Shown: one piece after another, positions 14,730 to 24,572 of the stretch
Layout of the letters: each line of letters starts with the position of its first letter
Numbering within the stretch: the first letter of the stretch is position 1
Notes under the pieces: model-generated
The model's database searches: none
What the model was told of the DNA's origin: nothing
Seen by the model: only the letters and a program-made list of their open reading frames with translations
Assembly (NCBI RefSeq): GCF_033042135.1
Contig: NZ_WBXM01000004.1
Span: 1-64,000 of the forward strand
Length of the DNA stretch: 64,000 nt
Source: Haloechinothrix sp033042135
GTDB taxonomy: Bacteria > Actinomycetota > Actinomycetes > Mycobacteriales > Pseudonocardiaceae
Direction of reading: 5' to 3'
Made by a program: the position numbers and the translations under genes

Positions 14730-17579
14730 ATGGTTACTAGGCTCGCGCGAGTGCAAGGGGAGAAGTCGGAACCGGATTACGCGCCGGGCGCGCAGATCGT
14801 CGTGCGGGACGAGGACTGGCTGGTCCGGACTTCCCGCCGCACCCGGCGGGGCAGCTACCGTATCGAGGCGACCGGGGTGTCCGAGCTGGTGCGGGACCAG
14901 GACGCGGTGTTCTACACCGACCTGGACGACGTGACGGTGCTCGATCCCCGCGAGACGCGTCTGGTGGCCGACGACAGCTCGGGATTCCGCCGCTCGCGGC
15001 TGTGGCTGGAGTCGCTGCTGCGGCAAAGCTCCACCCCGATCACCAACACCGAGATCGTCTCGGGCCATCGCGGGCTGGCCGACCGGATGGACTACCAGCT
15101 GCGTCCGGCGCATCAGGCGTTGGCGAACCTGCGGCCGCGTATCCTCATCGGTGACGCGGTCGGCCTGGGCAAGACCCTGGAGATCGGCATCACGCTGACC
15201 GAGCTGATCGAACGGGGGCGCGGCGAGCGGATCCTGGTGGTCACCCCGCGTGCGGTGCTGGAGCAGTTCCAGCACGAGATGTGGACCCGCTACGCCATCC
15301 CGCTGGTGCGGCTGGACTCGGACGGTATCCAGCGGATCCGCCAGACCCTGCCCGCTACCCGCAACCCGTTCAGCTACTACCGGCGGGCGATCGTCTCGAT
15401 CGACACGCTGAAGAACCCGGCCCGCTACCGCCACCACCTGGGCAATCACGACTGGGACGTGGTGGTCATCGACGAGTGCCACAACCTCATCAACCGCGGC
15501 ACCCAGAACTTCGAGCTGGCCAAGCTGCTGGCGCGGCAGACGGAAGCCCTGATCCTGGCCAGCGCCACGCCGCACAACGGTAAACCGGAGTCGTTCGCCA
15601 ACCTGGTGGAGCTGCTCGACCCCACCGCGATCGCGGACCGCTCGAACTACAGCGCCGATGACATCGAGCACCTGTACGTGCGCAGGCACCGCAACTCCCC
15701 GGACGTCACGCTCGAGGTCGGCCAGCACTGGGCGGCGCGTGAGGATCCCCGCGTCGTCTCGGTCACCGCCACCGCCGAGGAGCAGGCGGTGCTGGACGAG
15801 CTGCGGGATGTGTGGCTGCGCCCCGCAGGCCAGCCACCGGTGACCGGCAAGGGCCGGTCGCTGTTCCCGTGGACGCTGTTCAAGGCGTTCCTGTCGTCGC
15901 CGGAAGCGCTGCGCAGCAGCATCAAACGCCGCCTCAACACCCTCGCCGACCGCTCCGACGCCGCCATCGAGGCCACGGCGTTGCAGCGGCTGGACGAGCT
16001 GGCCGCCGCGGCGCAGATGCGCGGGCCCGCGAAGCTGGAAGCGCTGGTGGGCTACCTCCGCGATGTCGGGCTCTCCGCCAGCAACGATGCTCGCGTGGTG
16101 GTGTTCTCCGAACGGATCGACACGCTGCACTGGCTGCGCGAGCAGCTGACGTCGCGGCTGAAGCTGCCGGACAAGGCGGTGGCCACGCTGCACGCCCAGT
16201 TGCCAGACGAGAAGGTGCAGGCGGTGCGCACCGACTTCGAGCTGGCCACCAGCCCGGTGCGGCTGCTGCTGGCCAGCGACATGGCGTCGGAGGGCATCAA
16301 CCTGCACCGGCAGTGCCACCGGCTGGTGCACTACGACCTGCCGTGGAGCTTCATCCGGATCCAGCAGCGCAACGGCCGCATCGACCGGTACATGCAGCTG
16401 CGGAAACCGGAGATCACCGCCCTGGCGCTGACCTCGGACGGCGAGTCAGGCGAGTCCGCGATCAGCGACCTACGGGTGGTGACGAAGCTGCTGCAGAAGG
16501 AGCACGCCGCGAACCAGGCGCTGGGGGATGCGGGTGCGCTGCTGAACGTGCGGGACGAGCAGATCGAGGAGGACACCGTGATGTCCTACCTCCAGCAGGG
16601 CCGGGACCTGGACGAGGAGGTGCCCGACCCGGAGCCGGCGCAGCTCAACCCGTTCGCGGCGATGATGGCCACCGGCGGGCAGCACGAGCAGGAACCGCCG
16701 GTGCGCACTGAGAGCCCGCGCACGCTGTTCGATGACGACGACAACTTCCTCACCGAGGCGCTGGAGGAGATCGCCCCGGATTTCGGCACTCTCAACGTGC
16801 ACCGGGAGCAGGAGACAGGTCTGCTGGCGTTCGACACCCCGGAGGACCTGGCGGCACGGCTGGCGGACCTGCCGGGTGACTACCTCGCCGAGCGCGGGGT
16901 GACCGACCGGATCCGGCTGTCCTCGCAGTACCGGTACGCGAAGACACGGCTGGACAAGGCCCGCGCCGAGGAGGACATGACGTGGCCGGATGTCAGCTAT
17001 CTGGCCCCGATCCATCCGGTGTTGCAGTGGGCGACCAGCCGGGCGCTGGCGCGGTTCGACCGCAACCAGGCGCCGCTGATGGCCGCTGCGGTGGACGAGC
17101 CGGTGTTCCTGACGCAGGCGAGCTGGTCGAACGAGCTGGGCCAGGCGGTGCTCACCCGCTGGGGCGCGATCACCGGCCTGCCCCGGAATCCGCAGGTGGG
17201 GGAGCTACGCGAGGCGGTTGAGCAGGCCGGGCTGAAGGAGCGGGCACGCAACCCCGGAGGCGTGCAGAGCTGGGCTGAAAAGCTGCAACCCCTGGTGCCG
17301 CAGGCGGTAGAGGTCGCCACGGAGGATCTGCGCGGCAGGCGCGAGGAGATGGAAGGCGCGCTGCTGGAACGGCTGGAGCAGCACCGCACGCGGGTGCAGC
17401 GCTGGGAGCAGCTCGCGCTGTCGCTCGTGGACAGTGAGGGCCGGTCTGGAAGCCGGTCCCACAAGCGCAAGGACGCCGTGCACCGGACGCGTGACGATGC
17501 CGACTCGCGCATCGATTCGCTGGCCGCGTCGGGCGAGCCGTTCGTCCGGGTGGTCGGCGTGATCGTCCCAGCAGGCTAG
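14730..17579 (+). CDS. SNF2-family DEAD/DEAH helicase (DrmD-like)
   Basis: A 949-residue protein from ATG 14730, with AGGGGA upstream. Walker A GDAVGLGKT is near residue 140, the DEAH-type box VVIDECHN near 245, and motif III ILASATPHNG near 273. Motifs V and VI (MASEGINLHRQC and IQQRNGRIDR) are near 510-545. The DECH-plus-ASATPHNG pattern is typical of Swi2/Snf2 motors. The C-terminal 350 residues have no clear catalytic motif. It is followed after 58 bases by a huge N6 methylase, the same order as DrmD-DrmMI at the start of class 1 DISARM clusters, so a role in restriction of phage or plasmid DNA is likely. HepA/RapA-like proteins are the main alternative. Confidence 0.88.
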   Translation: MVTRLARVQGEKSEPDYAPGAQIVVRDEDWLVRTSRRTRRGSYRIEATGVSELVRDQDAVFYTDLDDVTVLDPRETRLVADDSSGFRRSRLWLESLLRQSSTPITNTEIVSGHRGLADRMDYQLRPAHQALANLRPRILIGDAVGLGKTLEIGITLTELIERGRGERILVVTPRAVLEQFQHEMWTRYAIPLVRLDSDGIQRIRQTLPATRNPFSYYRRAIVSIDTLKNPARYRHHLGNHDWDVVVIDECHNLINRGTQNFELAKLLARQTEALILASATPHNGKPESFANLVELLDPTAIADRSNYSADDIEHLYVRRHRNSPDVTLEVGQHWAAREDPRVVSVTATAEEQAVLDELRDVWLRPAGQPPVTGKGRSLFPWTLFKAFLSSPEALRSSIKRRLNTLADRSDAAIEATALQRLDELAAAAQMRGPAKLEALVGYLRDVGLSASNDARVVVFSERIDTLHWLREQLTSRLKLPDKAVATLHAQLPDEKVQAVRTDFELATSPVRLLLASDMASEGINLHRQCHRLVHYDLPWSFIRIQQRNGRIDRYMQLRKPEITALALTSDGESGESAISDLRVVTKLLQKEHAANQALGDAGALLNVRDEQIEEDTVMSYLQQGRDLDEEVPDPEPAQLNPFAAMMATGGQHEQEPPVRTESPRTLFDDDDNFLTEALEEIAPDFGTLNVHREQETGLLAFDTPEDLAARLADLPGDYLAERGVTDRIRLSSQYRYAKTRLDKARAEEDMTWPDVSYLAPIHPVLQWATSRALARFDRNQAPLMAAAVDEPVFLTQASWSNELGQAVLTRWGAITGLPRNPQVGELREAVEQAGLKERARNPGGVQSWAEKLQPLVPQAVEVATEDLRGRREEMEGALLERLEQHRTRVQRWEQLALSLVDSEGRSGSRSHKRKDAVHRTRDDADSRIDSLAASGEPFVRVVGVIVPAG

Positions 17580-17637
17580 GCATCCCCGGCGCACGACCGG
17601 CGCACCGGAACAGCAGAGGGCGAGCAGAGGAAACGAC

Positions 17638-20600
17638 ATGTACGACTCGATCCGCAACGTCGGCGACTTCCTGTCCCCGCACTGGCTGTCCGAGGCGTTC
17701 CCCGGCAAGCTCAAGGAGCTCAACCGCGAGTGGCGGGAGCGCACCGAGCACGGCAAGCCCAGCCCGCTGCGGGAGTTGTCCAGCCTCAGCGGCCCGTTCC
17801 TCACCAGCTACGCCAACCTGCCACGCGACACCGACGACGGCTACGCCGTGGCCCTCACCGAGTTGCACGGGCAGGTGCTGGCCGCGCTCGGTCTCGATGC
17901 CACGCCGACCGAGCTGGACACCGAGCAGTCCGAGACCCCGATCACGGTGCCGCTGCTGGCCCGCTGCCAGTCCCCGGCCGGTGAGGCGCTGCACGTGCTA
18001 CAGGCCCATCCGGTCGGCAACGTCGACGCGCTGTTCGGGGAGGAGGGGCAGCTCGTCGAGCCCCTGCGGATCCAGACCGGGGCGGAGAAGGTCGAGGAGC
18101 TGGCGGCGGTGCCGAAGGCGGTGCAGCAGCTGTTCCTCACCGGCCACGCGCCACGCTTCGTGCTGGTGCTGGCCGGTGGCTGGATGCTGCTGTCCGATGT
18201 GGAGCGCTGGGCCGAGGGCCGCTACCTCGCGTTCGACATCCACACCGCGCTGTCCCGCAAGGACGACAAGGTCACCGGCGAGCTCGCCTGGCTCGCCGGG
18301 CTGGCCTCGGCGGATGTGCTGCTGCCGTCCGAGGAGGGCTCGGCCAGGCTCGACCAGTTCAGCGAGGACTCCGTCAAGCACGCCGTCGGGGTCAGCGAGG
18401 ACCTGCGCGAGGGCCTGCGGGTGTCGGTGGAGCTGATCGCGGGCGAGGTGATCGCCAAGCGCCGCGAGCGGGGCGAACCGGTGGAGGGCATCCCGGAGCT
18501 GCCGCGCGAGCTCACCACCCAGTCGCTGCGGTTCCTGTACCGGATCCTGTTCCTGCTGTATGCGGAGGCTCGGCCGGAACTGCGGATCCTGCCGGTCGGC
18601 GACCATGACTACGACGCCGGTTACGGCCTGGACCGGCTGCGGGAGATGATCCAGGTGCCGTTGACCGGCCGCTCCCGCGACGGCCATCACCTGCACGACT
18701 CGCTGCGGCTGCTGTTCCGCCTGGTCAACTCCGGCCACGGCTACGACAACCCGGACGGCGACAGCCTGGTGTTCGAGCCGCTGCGGGCGGACCTGTTCGA
18801 CCAGCGGCACGCCTACCACATCGACAACGTCAACCTGAGCAACGCGACCTTGCAGCGGGTGCTGGCGCTGCTCCTGCTGTCCAAGCGGTCGAAGAGCAAG
18901 GGCGCCCGCCGCGGCTACGTGTCCTACGCACAGCTCGGCATCAACCAGCTCGGCGCGGTGTATGAGGGGCTGATGGCCTACAGCGGGTTCATCGCTGAGC
19001 AGGAGCTCGTGGAGCTGGCCAAGGACGGCGATCCGGGCAAGGGAACCTGGCTGGTGCCACGCGAGAACCTCGCCCAGTACGACGAGAAGCACATCGTCTA
19101 CCGCGAGGACCCCATCACCGAAGACAAGAACTTCGTGGTGCACAAGCCGGGCACCTTCGTCTACCGGCTTTCCGGGCGGGACCGTCAGCGCAGCGCCTCC
19201 TACTACACACCGGAGGTGCTGACCCAGTGCGTGGTGCGGCACTCGCTGGCCGAACTGATCACTGAGGACACCAGCGCGCAGGACATCCTCGATTACCGTG
19301 TCTGCGAACCCGCGATGGGCAGCGGGGCGTTCCTCAACGAGGCCATCAACCAGCTCGCCGCCGAGTACCTGAAACGGCGGCAGCACGAGCTGGGCGAGAC
19401 GATCGACCCGGAGCGCTACCGCGAGGAGCTGCAGAAGGTGAAGGCCTACCTGGCGCTGCACCGCTGCTACGGCGTCGACCTCAACGACACCGCCCGCGAG
19501 CTCGCCGAGGTGTCGCTGTGGCTGAACGTGATGCACCCCGGCCTGAAGGCCCCGTGGTTCGGCCTGCACCTGGGGCGTGGCAACTCGCTGATCGGGGCGC
19601 GCCGGGCCACCTACGACCTCACCGCGCTGGCCAAGGCGAAAAAGCACTGGAAGGACACCCCACCCACGGACCGGCCGCTGGCCGAAGGCGCGATCGGCGA
19701 CGGGGAGATCCACCACTTCCTGCTGCCCGCCGACGGGTGGGGCGCGGTCGGCGACGCGAAGATCGCCAAGGAACGCGTGCCCGAGCACGCCAAGGCGATC
19801 AAGGACTGGGCGAAGGACATCACCCGCAAGCCGGGCAAGGAGCAGACCGCGCGGCTGCGGGGCCTGGCGCGGCGGGTCGAGCGGCTGTGGGAGCTGACGC
19901 TGCGCCGCCTGGAGATCAGCGAACGCGAGGTCGCCCGGCACATCGACGTGTGGGGCGCGGACATCGGCCCGGAGAGCACAGCGGTCAGCCGGGACGAGGT
20001 GGAGGACAAGCTCACCGACCCGGAAGGACCGTACCAGCGGCTGCGGCTGGCGATGGACGCCTGGTGCGCGCTGTTCTTCTGGCCACTCACCACGGACGTC
20101 GCGCCACCGAACCTCGACCAGTGGATCGCCGCGCTGGAGGGCCTGCTCGGGGTGAACGGGAAAGCCACCGCGGTGAACCAGCTCGATCTCACCGAGAGCG
20201 TCGACGGCTTCCACGAGCTCGCCGACCTGGACGAGCTGGAGAAGACCTACTACGGCATGCGCGACGTCGCGGTGCTGTACCTGGAGCACCCGTGGCTCGG
20301 GGTGGTCCGCGAGATCGCCAAGCAGGAAGGCTTCTTCCACTGGGAACTCGACTTCGCCCAGGTGTTCCACCGGGGTGGGTTCGACCTGCAGCTCGGGAAC
20401 CCACCGTGGGTGCGGCCTACGTGGAAGGACGACGAAGCCCTCGCCGAGTTCGATCCGTTCTTCGTGCTACAGGACAAGATCCCGGACACCACGTTCCGCA
20501 AGCGGCGCGCCGAGTTGCTCGCGGACCACGCCGTCGAGCAGCAGTACCTGGGCGAGCTCGGTTCGTGGGCAGGGCTCAACGAGCACCTCGGTTCGCCGGT

Positions 20601-22233
20601 GGAACACCCCGTGCTGCGTGGTGTGCAGACCAACCTGTACACGAGCTTCATGGAACGGACCTGGCGGTCCATGGGCGAGCGCGGCATCGTTGGGCTGCTG
20701 CATCCGGAGAGCCATTTCACCGACCCGAAGGCGGGCACCCTGCGCGCGGCCACATATCCGCGCCTGCGGCGCCACTGGCAGTTCGTTAACGAAGCCATGC
20801 TTTTCGCCGACATTGGACATCCGGTCATATACGGAATTCACATTTACGGCTCACCCCGCGAGACCGAGTTCATCCAAGTCGCCAACCTGCTCGTTCCGGA
20901 CACCCTGGAGGGCTCGCTCAGCCACGATGGCACCGGCGAAGTCCCCGGCATCCAGTACCCGGCAGGCGGCTGGGACTTGCGTCCGCACGCCTCCCGCGTC
21001 GTCGAGATCACCGAGCGGGAGCTGGCGCAGTGGGCGGATCTGTTCGACGAACCGGGGACCGCACCGGCCCGGGCGCGCCTGCTGCGCCCGCTCACCCGCG
21101 AACATCTCGACTCCCTCGCCGTGCTGTCGAGCCAGGGAACGCGGATGGCCAGCGTCGACTACCAGTGGACGAGCGGCTGGCACGAGAAGGGAGCCAAGGA
21201 AGACGGCTACATCGAGTGGCGCACCGAGTACCCGCCACGCTGGGACGAGGTGATCCTGCAAGGCCCGCACTTCTCCGTCGCGACGCCGTTCGCAAAGGAA
21301 CCGAACGAGCACTGCAAGAGTAAAGGCGACTACTCCGACTGGGACCTGGAAGAACTTCCGGAGCAGGTGATCCCGCGCACCAACTACCAGCGCGCCACCG
21401 ACCGCGACCGCTACGATGCAGGCCTCGATGTCTGGAATACGATTCCTTATACGAAGTACTATCGTGCCGCTTGGCGGAAGATGGTTCAGGAAGGTCATGA
21501 GAGGACGTTTCGCTGCGCAGTCCTGCCCCCGGGGCCCGCGCACACAGGTAGTGTGCACACCCTAGCGTGTAGCTCGAATCGGTTAACAATTCTTGTCAGT
21601 GGACTATGGACATCGCTACCGGTCGATTATCTTGTGAAGCTGAGCGGTAAAGTTAATGTTTACGAGGAGCTCATAAGGAGACTCCCCGCCCCCATTGAGC
21701 ACTCCGCCGCCCCATACCTGCTCCTGCGCACCCTCCGCCTGAACTGCCTGACGCGGGATTACGCCCCGTTGTGGGAGGAGCTGTACGCGCCACACTTCGC
21801 CGAGGATTCCTGGACGACGCCGTTCAGCGATTGGCCGCAGCTCGCTGTGTCCAAACCCGAGTGGCACTGGGAGACGCCGCTGCGTTCGGAGTTCGAGCGC
21901 CGGGCGGCACTGGTGGAGATCGACGCGCTGGCGGCGATCATGCTCGGCCTGTCCGCCGATCAGTTGTGTCTGATGTACCGGGGACAGTTCGCGGTGCTGC
22001 GCAAGTACGAGGAGAACATGTTCTTCGACAACCTCGGCCAGAAGATCGCCAAGGACCATCACGCGCACGGTGTGAAGCAGCGTAAGGACGACTTCAAGCT
22101 GCTGCAGGCGTACCGCAGCGAAGAGGACTGCGGCGACCTGCTCGACCGCTACGAGCCACCGATCACCCGGGTCAACCGCGAAGCCGAGATGCGCGCCGCC
22201 TACGACGACTTCTCCCGGCGGCTGGGTCTGTAG
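17638..22233 (+). CDS. Large Eco57I-type N6-adenine methylase (DrmMI-like)
   Basis: A 1531-residue protein from ATG 17638 (GAGGAAA upstream). The N-terminal 500 residues are a helical region with RFLYRILFLLYAEARPEL. The SASYYTPEVLTQCVV motif precedes AdoMet motif I, EPAMGSGAF, near residues 557-565. Catalytic motif IV NPPW is near residue 920. The remainder is the substrate- and target-recognition region. Length and motif spacing fit Eco57I/PglX/DrmMI-class enzymes. From about 20780 to 20880, and again from 21420 to 21690, the base composition shifts visibly toward A and T, suggesting a swapped recognition segment. With the SNF2 gene it probably protects host DNA while companion nucleases attack unmodified DNA; a stand-alone type IIG enzyme is possible. 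Confidence 0.9.
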   Translation: MYDSIRNVGDFLSPHWLSEAFPGKLKELNREWRERTEHGKPSPLRELSSLSGPFLTSYANLPRDTDDGYAVALTELHGQVLAALGLDATPTELDTEQSETPITVPLLARCQSPAGEALHVLQAHPVGNVDALFGEEGQLVEPLRIQTGAEKVEELAAVPKAVQQLFLTGHAPRFVLVLAGGWMLLSDVERWAEGRYLAFDIHTALSRKDDKVTGELAWLAGLASADVLLPSEEGSARLDQFSEDSVKHAVGVSEDLREGLRVSVELIAGEVIAKRRERGEPVEGIPELPRELTTQSLRFLYRILFLLYAEARPELRILPVGDHDYDAGYGLDRLREMIQVPLTGRSRDGHHLHDSLRLLFRLVNSGHGYDNPDGDSLVFEPLRADLFDQRHAYHIDNVNLSNATLQRVLALLLLSKRSKSKGARRGYVSYAQLGINQLGAVYEGLMAYSGFIAEQELVELAKDGDPGKGTWLVPRENLAQYDEKHIVYREDPITEDKNFVVHKPGTFVYRLSGRDRQRSASYYTPEVLTQCVVRHSLAELITEDTSAQDILDYRVCEPAMGSGAFLNEAINQLAAEYLKRRQHELGETIDPERYREELQKVKAYLALHRCYGVDLNDTARELAEVSLWLNVMHPGLKAPWFGLHLGRGNSLIGARRATYDLTALAKAKKHWKDTPPTDRPLAEGAIGDGEIHHFLLPADGWGAVGDAKIAKERVPEHAKAIKDWAKDITRKPGKEQTARLRGLARRVERLWELTLRRLEISEREVARHIDVWGADIGPESTAVSRDEVEDKLTDPEGPYQRLRLAMDAWCALFFWPLTTDVAPPNLDQWIAALEGLLGVNGKATAVNQLDLTESVDGFHELADLDELEKTYYGMRDVAVLYLEHPWLGVVREIAKQEGFFHWELDFAQVFHRGGFDLQLGNPPWVRPTWKDDEALAEFDPFFVLQDKIPDTTFRKRRAELLADHAVEQQYLGELGSWAGLNEHLGSPVEHPVLRGVQTNLYTSFMERTWRSMGERGIVGLLHPESHFTDPKAGTLRAATYPRLRRHWQFVNEAMLFADIGHPVIYGIHIYGSPRETEFIQVANLLVPDTLEGSLSHDGTGEVPGIQYPAGGWDLRPHASRVVEITERELAQWADLFDEPGTAPARARLLRPLTREHLDSLAVLSSQGTRMASVDYQWTSGWHEKGAKEDGYIEWRTEYPPRWDEVILQGPHFSVATPFAKEPNEHCKSKGDYSDWDLEELPEQVIPRTNYQRATDRDRYDAGLDVWNTIPYTKYYRAAWRKMVQEGHERTFRCAVLPPGPAHTGSVHTLACSSNRLTILVSGLWTSLPVDYLVKLSGKVNVYEELIRRLPAPIEHSAAPYLLLRTLRLNCLTRDYAPLWEELYAPHFAEDSWTTPFSDWPQLAVSKPEWHWETPLRSEFERRAALVEIDALAAIMLGLSADQLCLMYRGQFAVLRKYEENMFFDNLGQKIAKDHHAHGVKQRKDDFKLLQAYRSEEDCGDLLDRYEPPITRVNREAEMRAAYDDFSRRLGL

Positions 22234-22357
22234 CCGCCACCGCCAGCCTGCCGAGCACCAGGCGCAGCAGGCACACCGACGGCGATGGGCACCTGGCCGG
22301 TGCGGGTGATCGACGCGCGCGCCCGTACCGGCCGGGAGGCACGACGCGTTGCCGCGA

Positions 22358-22386
22358 TTGCTGCGGCACGAACGGTCGACTACCCT
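22358..22386 (+). promoter_or_regulatory. Putative promoter of the first type VII cassette
   Basis: TTGCTG (22358-22363) and TACCCT (22381-22386) are separated by 17 bp. The same -35 and a similar -10 (TACGGT, also 17 bp) occur at 28694-28722 before another gene of this cassette. The rest of the 22234-22499 gap shows no gene. Confidence 0.45.
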
Positions 22387-22499
22387 ATGTGTTTGCGCTT
22401 GTCCACTGCCGCCGTCGATGACCTGGGGTGTTTCGGGTGGGGTCACGTTGGGATGGCGACGTGTTCGGGCCTGATGAGGGGGAGAGGTGCCTTCCGGAA

Positions 22500-22847
22500 G
22501 TGATCACCGGTGACATGTTCGCTGATGACGAGGAGGAGGACGCGTTTCCGCCGGTGGTGTATACCCCCACCGCGACGGTGTGGGATGGCGGGGAGGAACC
22601 CCCTGCGCTGGTGTTGCGTCAGATGGATGACGGCGAGGTCGCGATGCTGGTGTATACCTCACTGGAAGCTCTGGCAGCGGGCTGTGGCCAGGGGCAGCCG
22701 TATGTGAGTATCCGTTCGGAGGGCTTGCCGGAGTTTCAGTACTGGCTCGGCCTCGACCGGCTGATCTGGGATGCGGTGCTGGCGCCGGAGCTGCGGCAGC
22801 ACGGGGACTGGGACACTACCGTCCAGGGAGGTACCGATGAGCGGTGA
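22500..22847 (+). CDS. SseB-like/SAV_915-family small protein
   Basis: About 115 residues. GTG 22500 follows a strong GGGGGAGAGG at 22478-22487; GTG 22428 and ATG 22515 are alternatives. The core (VVYTPTATVWDG, LVLRQMDDGEVAMLVYTSLEAL, then VSIRSEGLPEFQYWLGLDRL) matches the SAV_915 group of SseB-related proteins found beside type VII substrates in actinomycetes. These are presumed cytosolic and of unknown function; a chaperone role for secretion has been proposed for SseB relatives in general. The stop overlaps the start of the EspC-like gene, so the two are translationally coupled. Confidence 0.65.
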   Translation: MITGDMFADDEEEDAFPPVVYTPTATVWDGGEEPPALVLRQMDDGEVAMLVYTSLEALAAGCGQGQPYVSIRSEGLPEFQYWLGLDRLIWDAVLAPELRQHGDWDTTVQGGTDER

Positions 22848-23121
22848 CGGGTTCGATGTCCGGGCGGCGACGCTGGAGCAGGTGTCCGGGCGGTTGGCGG
22901 GTGCAGCGCAGCGGCTGGATTCCGTGCCGACGGCGCCGGGGGATGTGCGGGCGGGTGAGATTACCGAGGCGGTGGCTGCGCTGATGGCGCATCTGTCCAG
23001 TGAAACGGAGCGGTTCATGGGTCAACTCGGTGGTGCTGGCGAGGCCGTGACCGCCTCGCGGGAGGTGTACCGCACCGCCGAGGACGAGATCGCCGACGCG
23101 CTCGGTGCGGGCGGCACCTGA
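22837..23121 (+). CDS. EspC/WXG100-like type VII secretion target
   Basis: A 94-residue helical protein from ATG 22837, with GGGAGG upstream. The opening (FDVRAATLEQVSGRLAGAAQ) and the closing segment (ASREVYRTAEDEIADAL) resemble the EspC group, with the Tyr-x-x-x-Asp/Glu secretion signal near the end (YRTAE, a close variant). It overlaps the preceding gene and precedes the larger WXG protein by 18 bases. It is probably a small co-secreted partner or chaperone of the larger substrate, forming a helical-hairpin heterodimer. Confidence 0.75.
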   Translation: MSGDGFDVRAATLEQVSGRLAGAAQRLDSVPTAPGDVRAGEITEAVAALMAHLSSETERFMGQLGGAGEAVTASREVYRTAEDEIADALGAGGT

Positions 23122-23139
23122 TCCAGCAGAGGGGGAGAT

Positions 23140-24570
23140 GTGACGCTGAACATTCAAGTGCGAGCCGAGCCGGAGTCGATCCACGCGTTGGCCGACTGGC
23201 TCGACCAGATCGCCGGCACGGTTGACGATGCCGCCTGTGATGCCGGCCAGGCCCGTGATCAGTCGCAGGCCGGGTGGGACGGCGATGCCGGTGACGGTTT
23301 TCGCGCGGTAGCCGACCAGCTGCGGCGTGATGGTCAACAGCTGGCAGACGCCTACACAGCGGCCGCCCGCGCGCTGCGTGAACACGCCGAGACGATCGCC
23401 GCGGTGCGCAGGAATATGGCCGAGACCCGCGAGTGGGCGAGCGAGGAGGGGTTGACGTGTAGCGACACCGAGATCCACAACCCCGGTGCGCCTCCCCCGT
23501 TTCCTACGCCGTTGCACGAGGCCGACACGCCCAGCCAGGCGGCTGACAAGCGTGCCGCGTGGCAGCTCTACAGCGAATGGGTGCGGCGTGCCCAGGTTTA
23601 TCACCAATGCGAACGACGCGTCGACGAGGACCGCGAGCTCGAAGAACAGGGCCACACGGGTGCGCTGGACAGTATCGAACACCTCATCAGCCAGCCCTAC
23701 ATCCAGGCAACGGACCTCATGACCGGACTGGCAGCCGGGTTCCTGTCCCGCCAGAACACCTGGCGAGCCAACGCGGCACACTTCCACGACATCGGCAACC
23801 GGGCCGCCCAAGCAGCGCAGGATGCCGGCCGTAGCGCCGCCACCCGAGCCAGCAACTCCCTGACGGCGATGATGGCCCGTGCCCGCGCTATCGCTGCGGA
23901 GACACGCGCCAACACCAGCTACATCGGCCGGTTCCTCGAACGCCTGCCCGGACGAATTCAGGACTTTATCCGCCTCAGCCTTGGCGATTTTATCCCGAAG
24001 AACGCTACGTACCTCCGGAACGCCATCCCGCTCGTACGAAACATTCCAGTAGTCGGATCCATGATCACAGGGTTCGGCGTTTATCGTGATATAGGATCGG
24101 GCACTCATCCGGTGCGATCTGTGACTGCTGGTGTCGGAGGGCTCGCAGCCGGTGGCGCTACGGTAGGATCGATCACCGGTCCCGGAGGTGCGCTTGCCGG
24201 TTTTCTCGTCGGTGCGGGCACATCGGCGGTAGTCAAGGATTTCGGGACCAACCCCCAACCCAAGTACGCAAATGTTGCCCCTACGGGCTTGGCTCCGGCG
24301 GTGGGTGCTGCCGAGATGGCGATGTACTACAGCGACCAACTCAAAGAAACCAGCGCGGGGCAATGGGTGACCGAGCAAGCGAACAATGCTAAGGAGTGGG
24401 CTTCAGATACCGCCTCAGATACCAAGGACTGGATCAGCGACCAGGCTTCCAACCTCAAGGACTCGGTGACCGGCGGTGAGGAGTCCACCGTCGCTCCCGC
24501 GCACGGCGACCTTCCAGGCGAGACCCCTGAGCCGCATCAACAGCGGCCAGAAGATAGAAACACGTTCTAG
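23140..24570 (+). CDS. Large WXG-type type VII substrate with glycine-zipper C-terminus (candidate effector)
   Basis: A 476-residue protein from GTG 23140 with AGGGGGAG upstream. Residues 1-110 are a WXG100-like helical hairpin with Trp46-Asp-Gly48. A helical middle follows. Residues about 325-365 form a glycine- and alanine-rich hydrophobic stretch (LAAGGATVGSITGPGGALAG), and the end has amphipathic repeats (EWASDTASDTKDWISDQAS). From about 23940 the DNA is noticeably less GC-rich than the N-terminal part. N-terminal secretion module, foreign-looking C-terminus and an adjacent two-helix membrane gene fit a polymorphic toxin with immunity protein, perhaps membrane-active. No catalytic motif is visible, so toxicity is a hypothesis. 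Confidence 0.75.
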   Translation: MTLNIQVRAEPESIHALADWLDQIAGTVDDAACDAGQARDQSQAGWDGDAGDGFRAVADQLRRDGQQLADAYTAAARALREHAETIAAVRRNMAETREWASEEGLTCSDTEIHNPGAPPPFPTPLHEADTPSQAADKRAAWQLYSEWVRRAQVYHQCERRVDEDRELEEQGHTGALDSIEHLISQPYIQATDLMTGLAAGFLSRQNTWRANAAHFHDIGNRAAQAAQDAGRSAATRASNSLTAMMARARAIAAETRANTSYIGRFLERLPGRIQDFIRLSLGDFIPKNATYLRNAIPLVRNIPVVGSMITGFGVYRDIGSGTHPVRSVTAGVGGLAAGGATVGSITGPGGALAGFLVGAGTSAVVKDFGTNPQPKYANVAPTGLAPAVGAAEMAMYYSDQLKETSAGQWVTEQANNAKEWASDTASDTKDWISDQASNLKDSVTGGEESTVAPAHGDLPGETPEPHQQRPEDRNTF

Positions 24571-24572
24571 GT

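Noticed and set aside
14694..16331. Very long open frame antisense to the SNF2 helicase
   Set aside because: Composition is shadow-like (many H, Q, R, V), no family motif, and the sense strand carries intact helicase motifs.
17998..20370. 790-codon open frame antisense to the giant methylase
   Set aside because: Typical GC-rich third-position shadow; no start site signals or domains.
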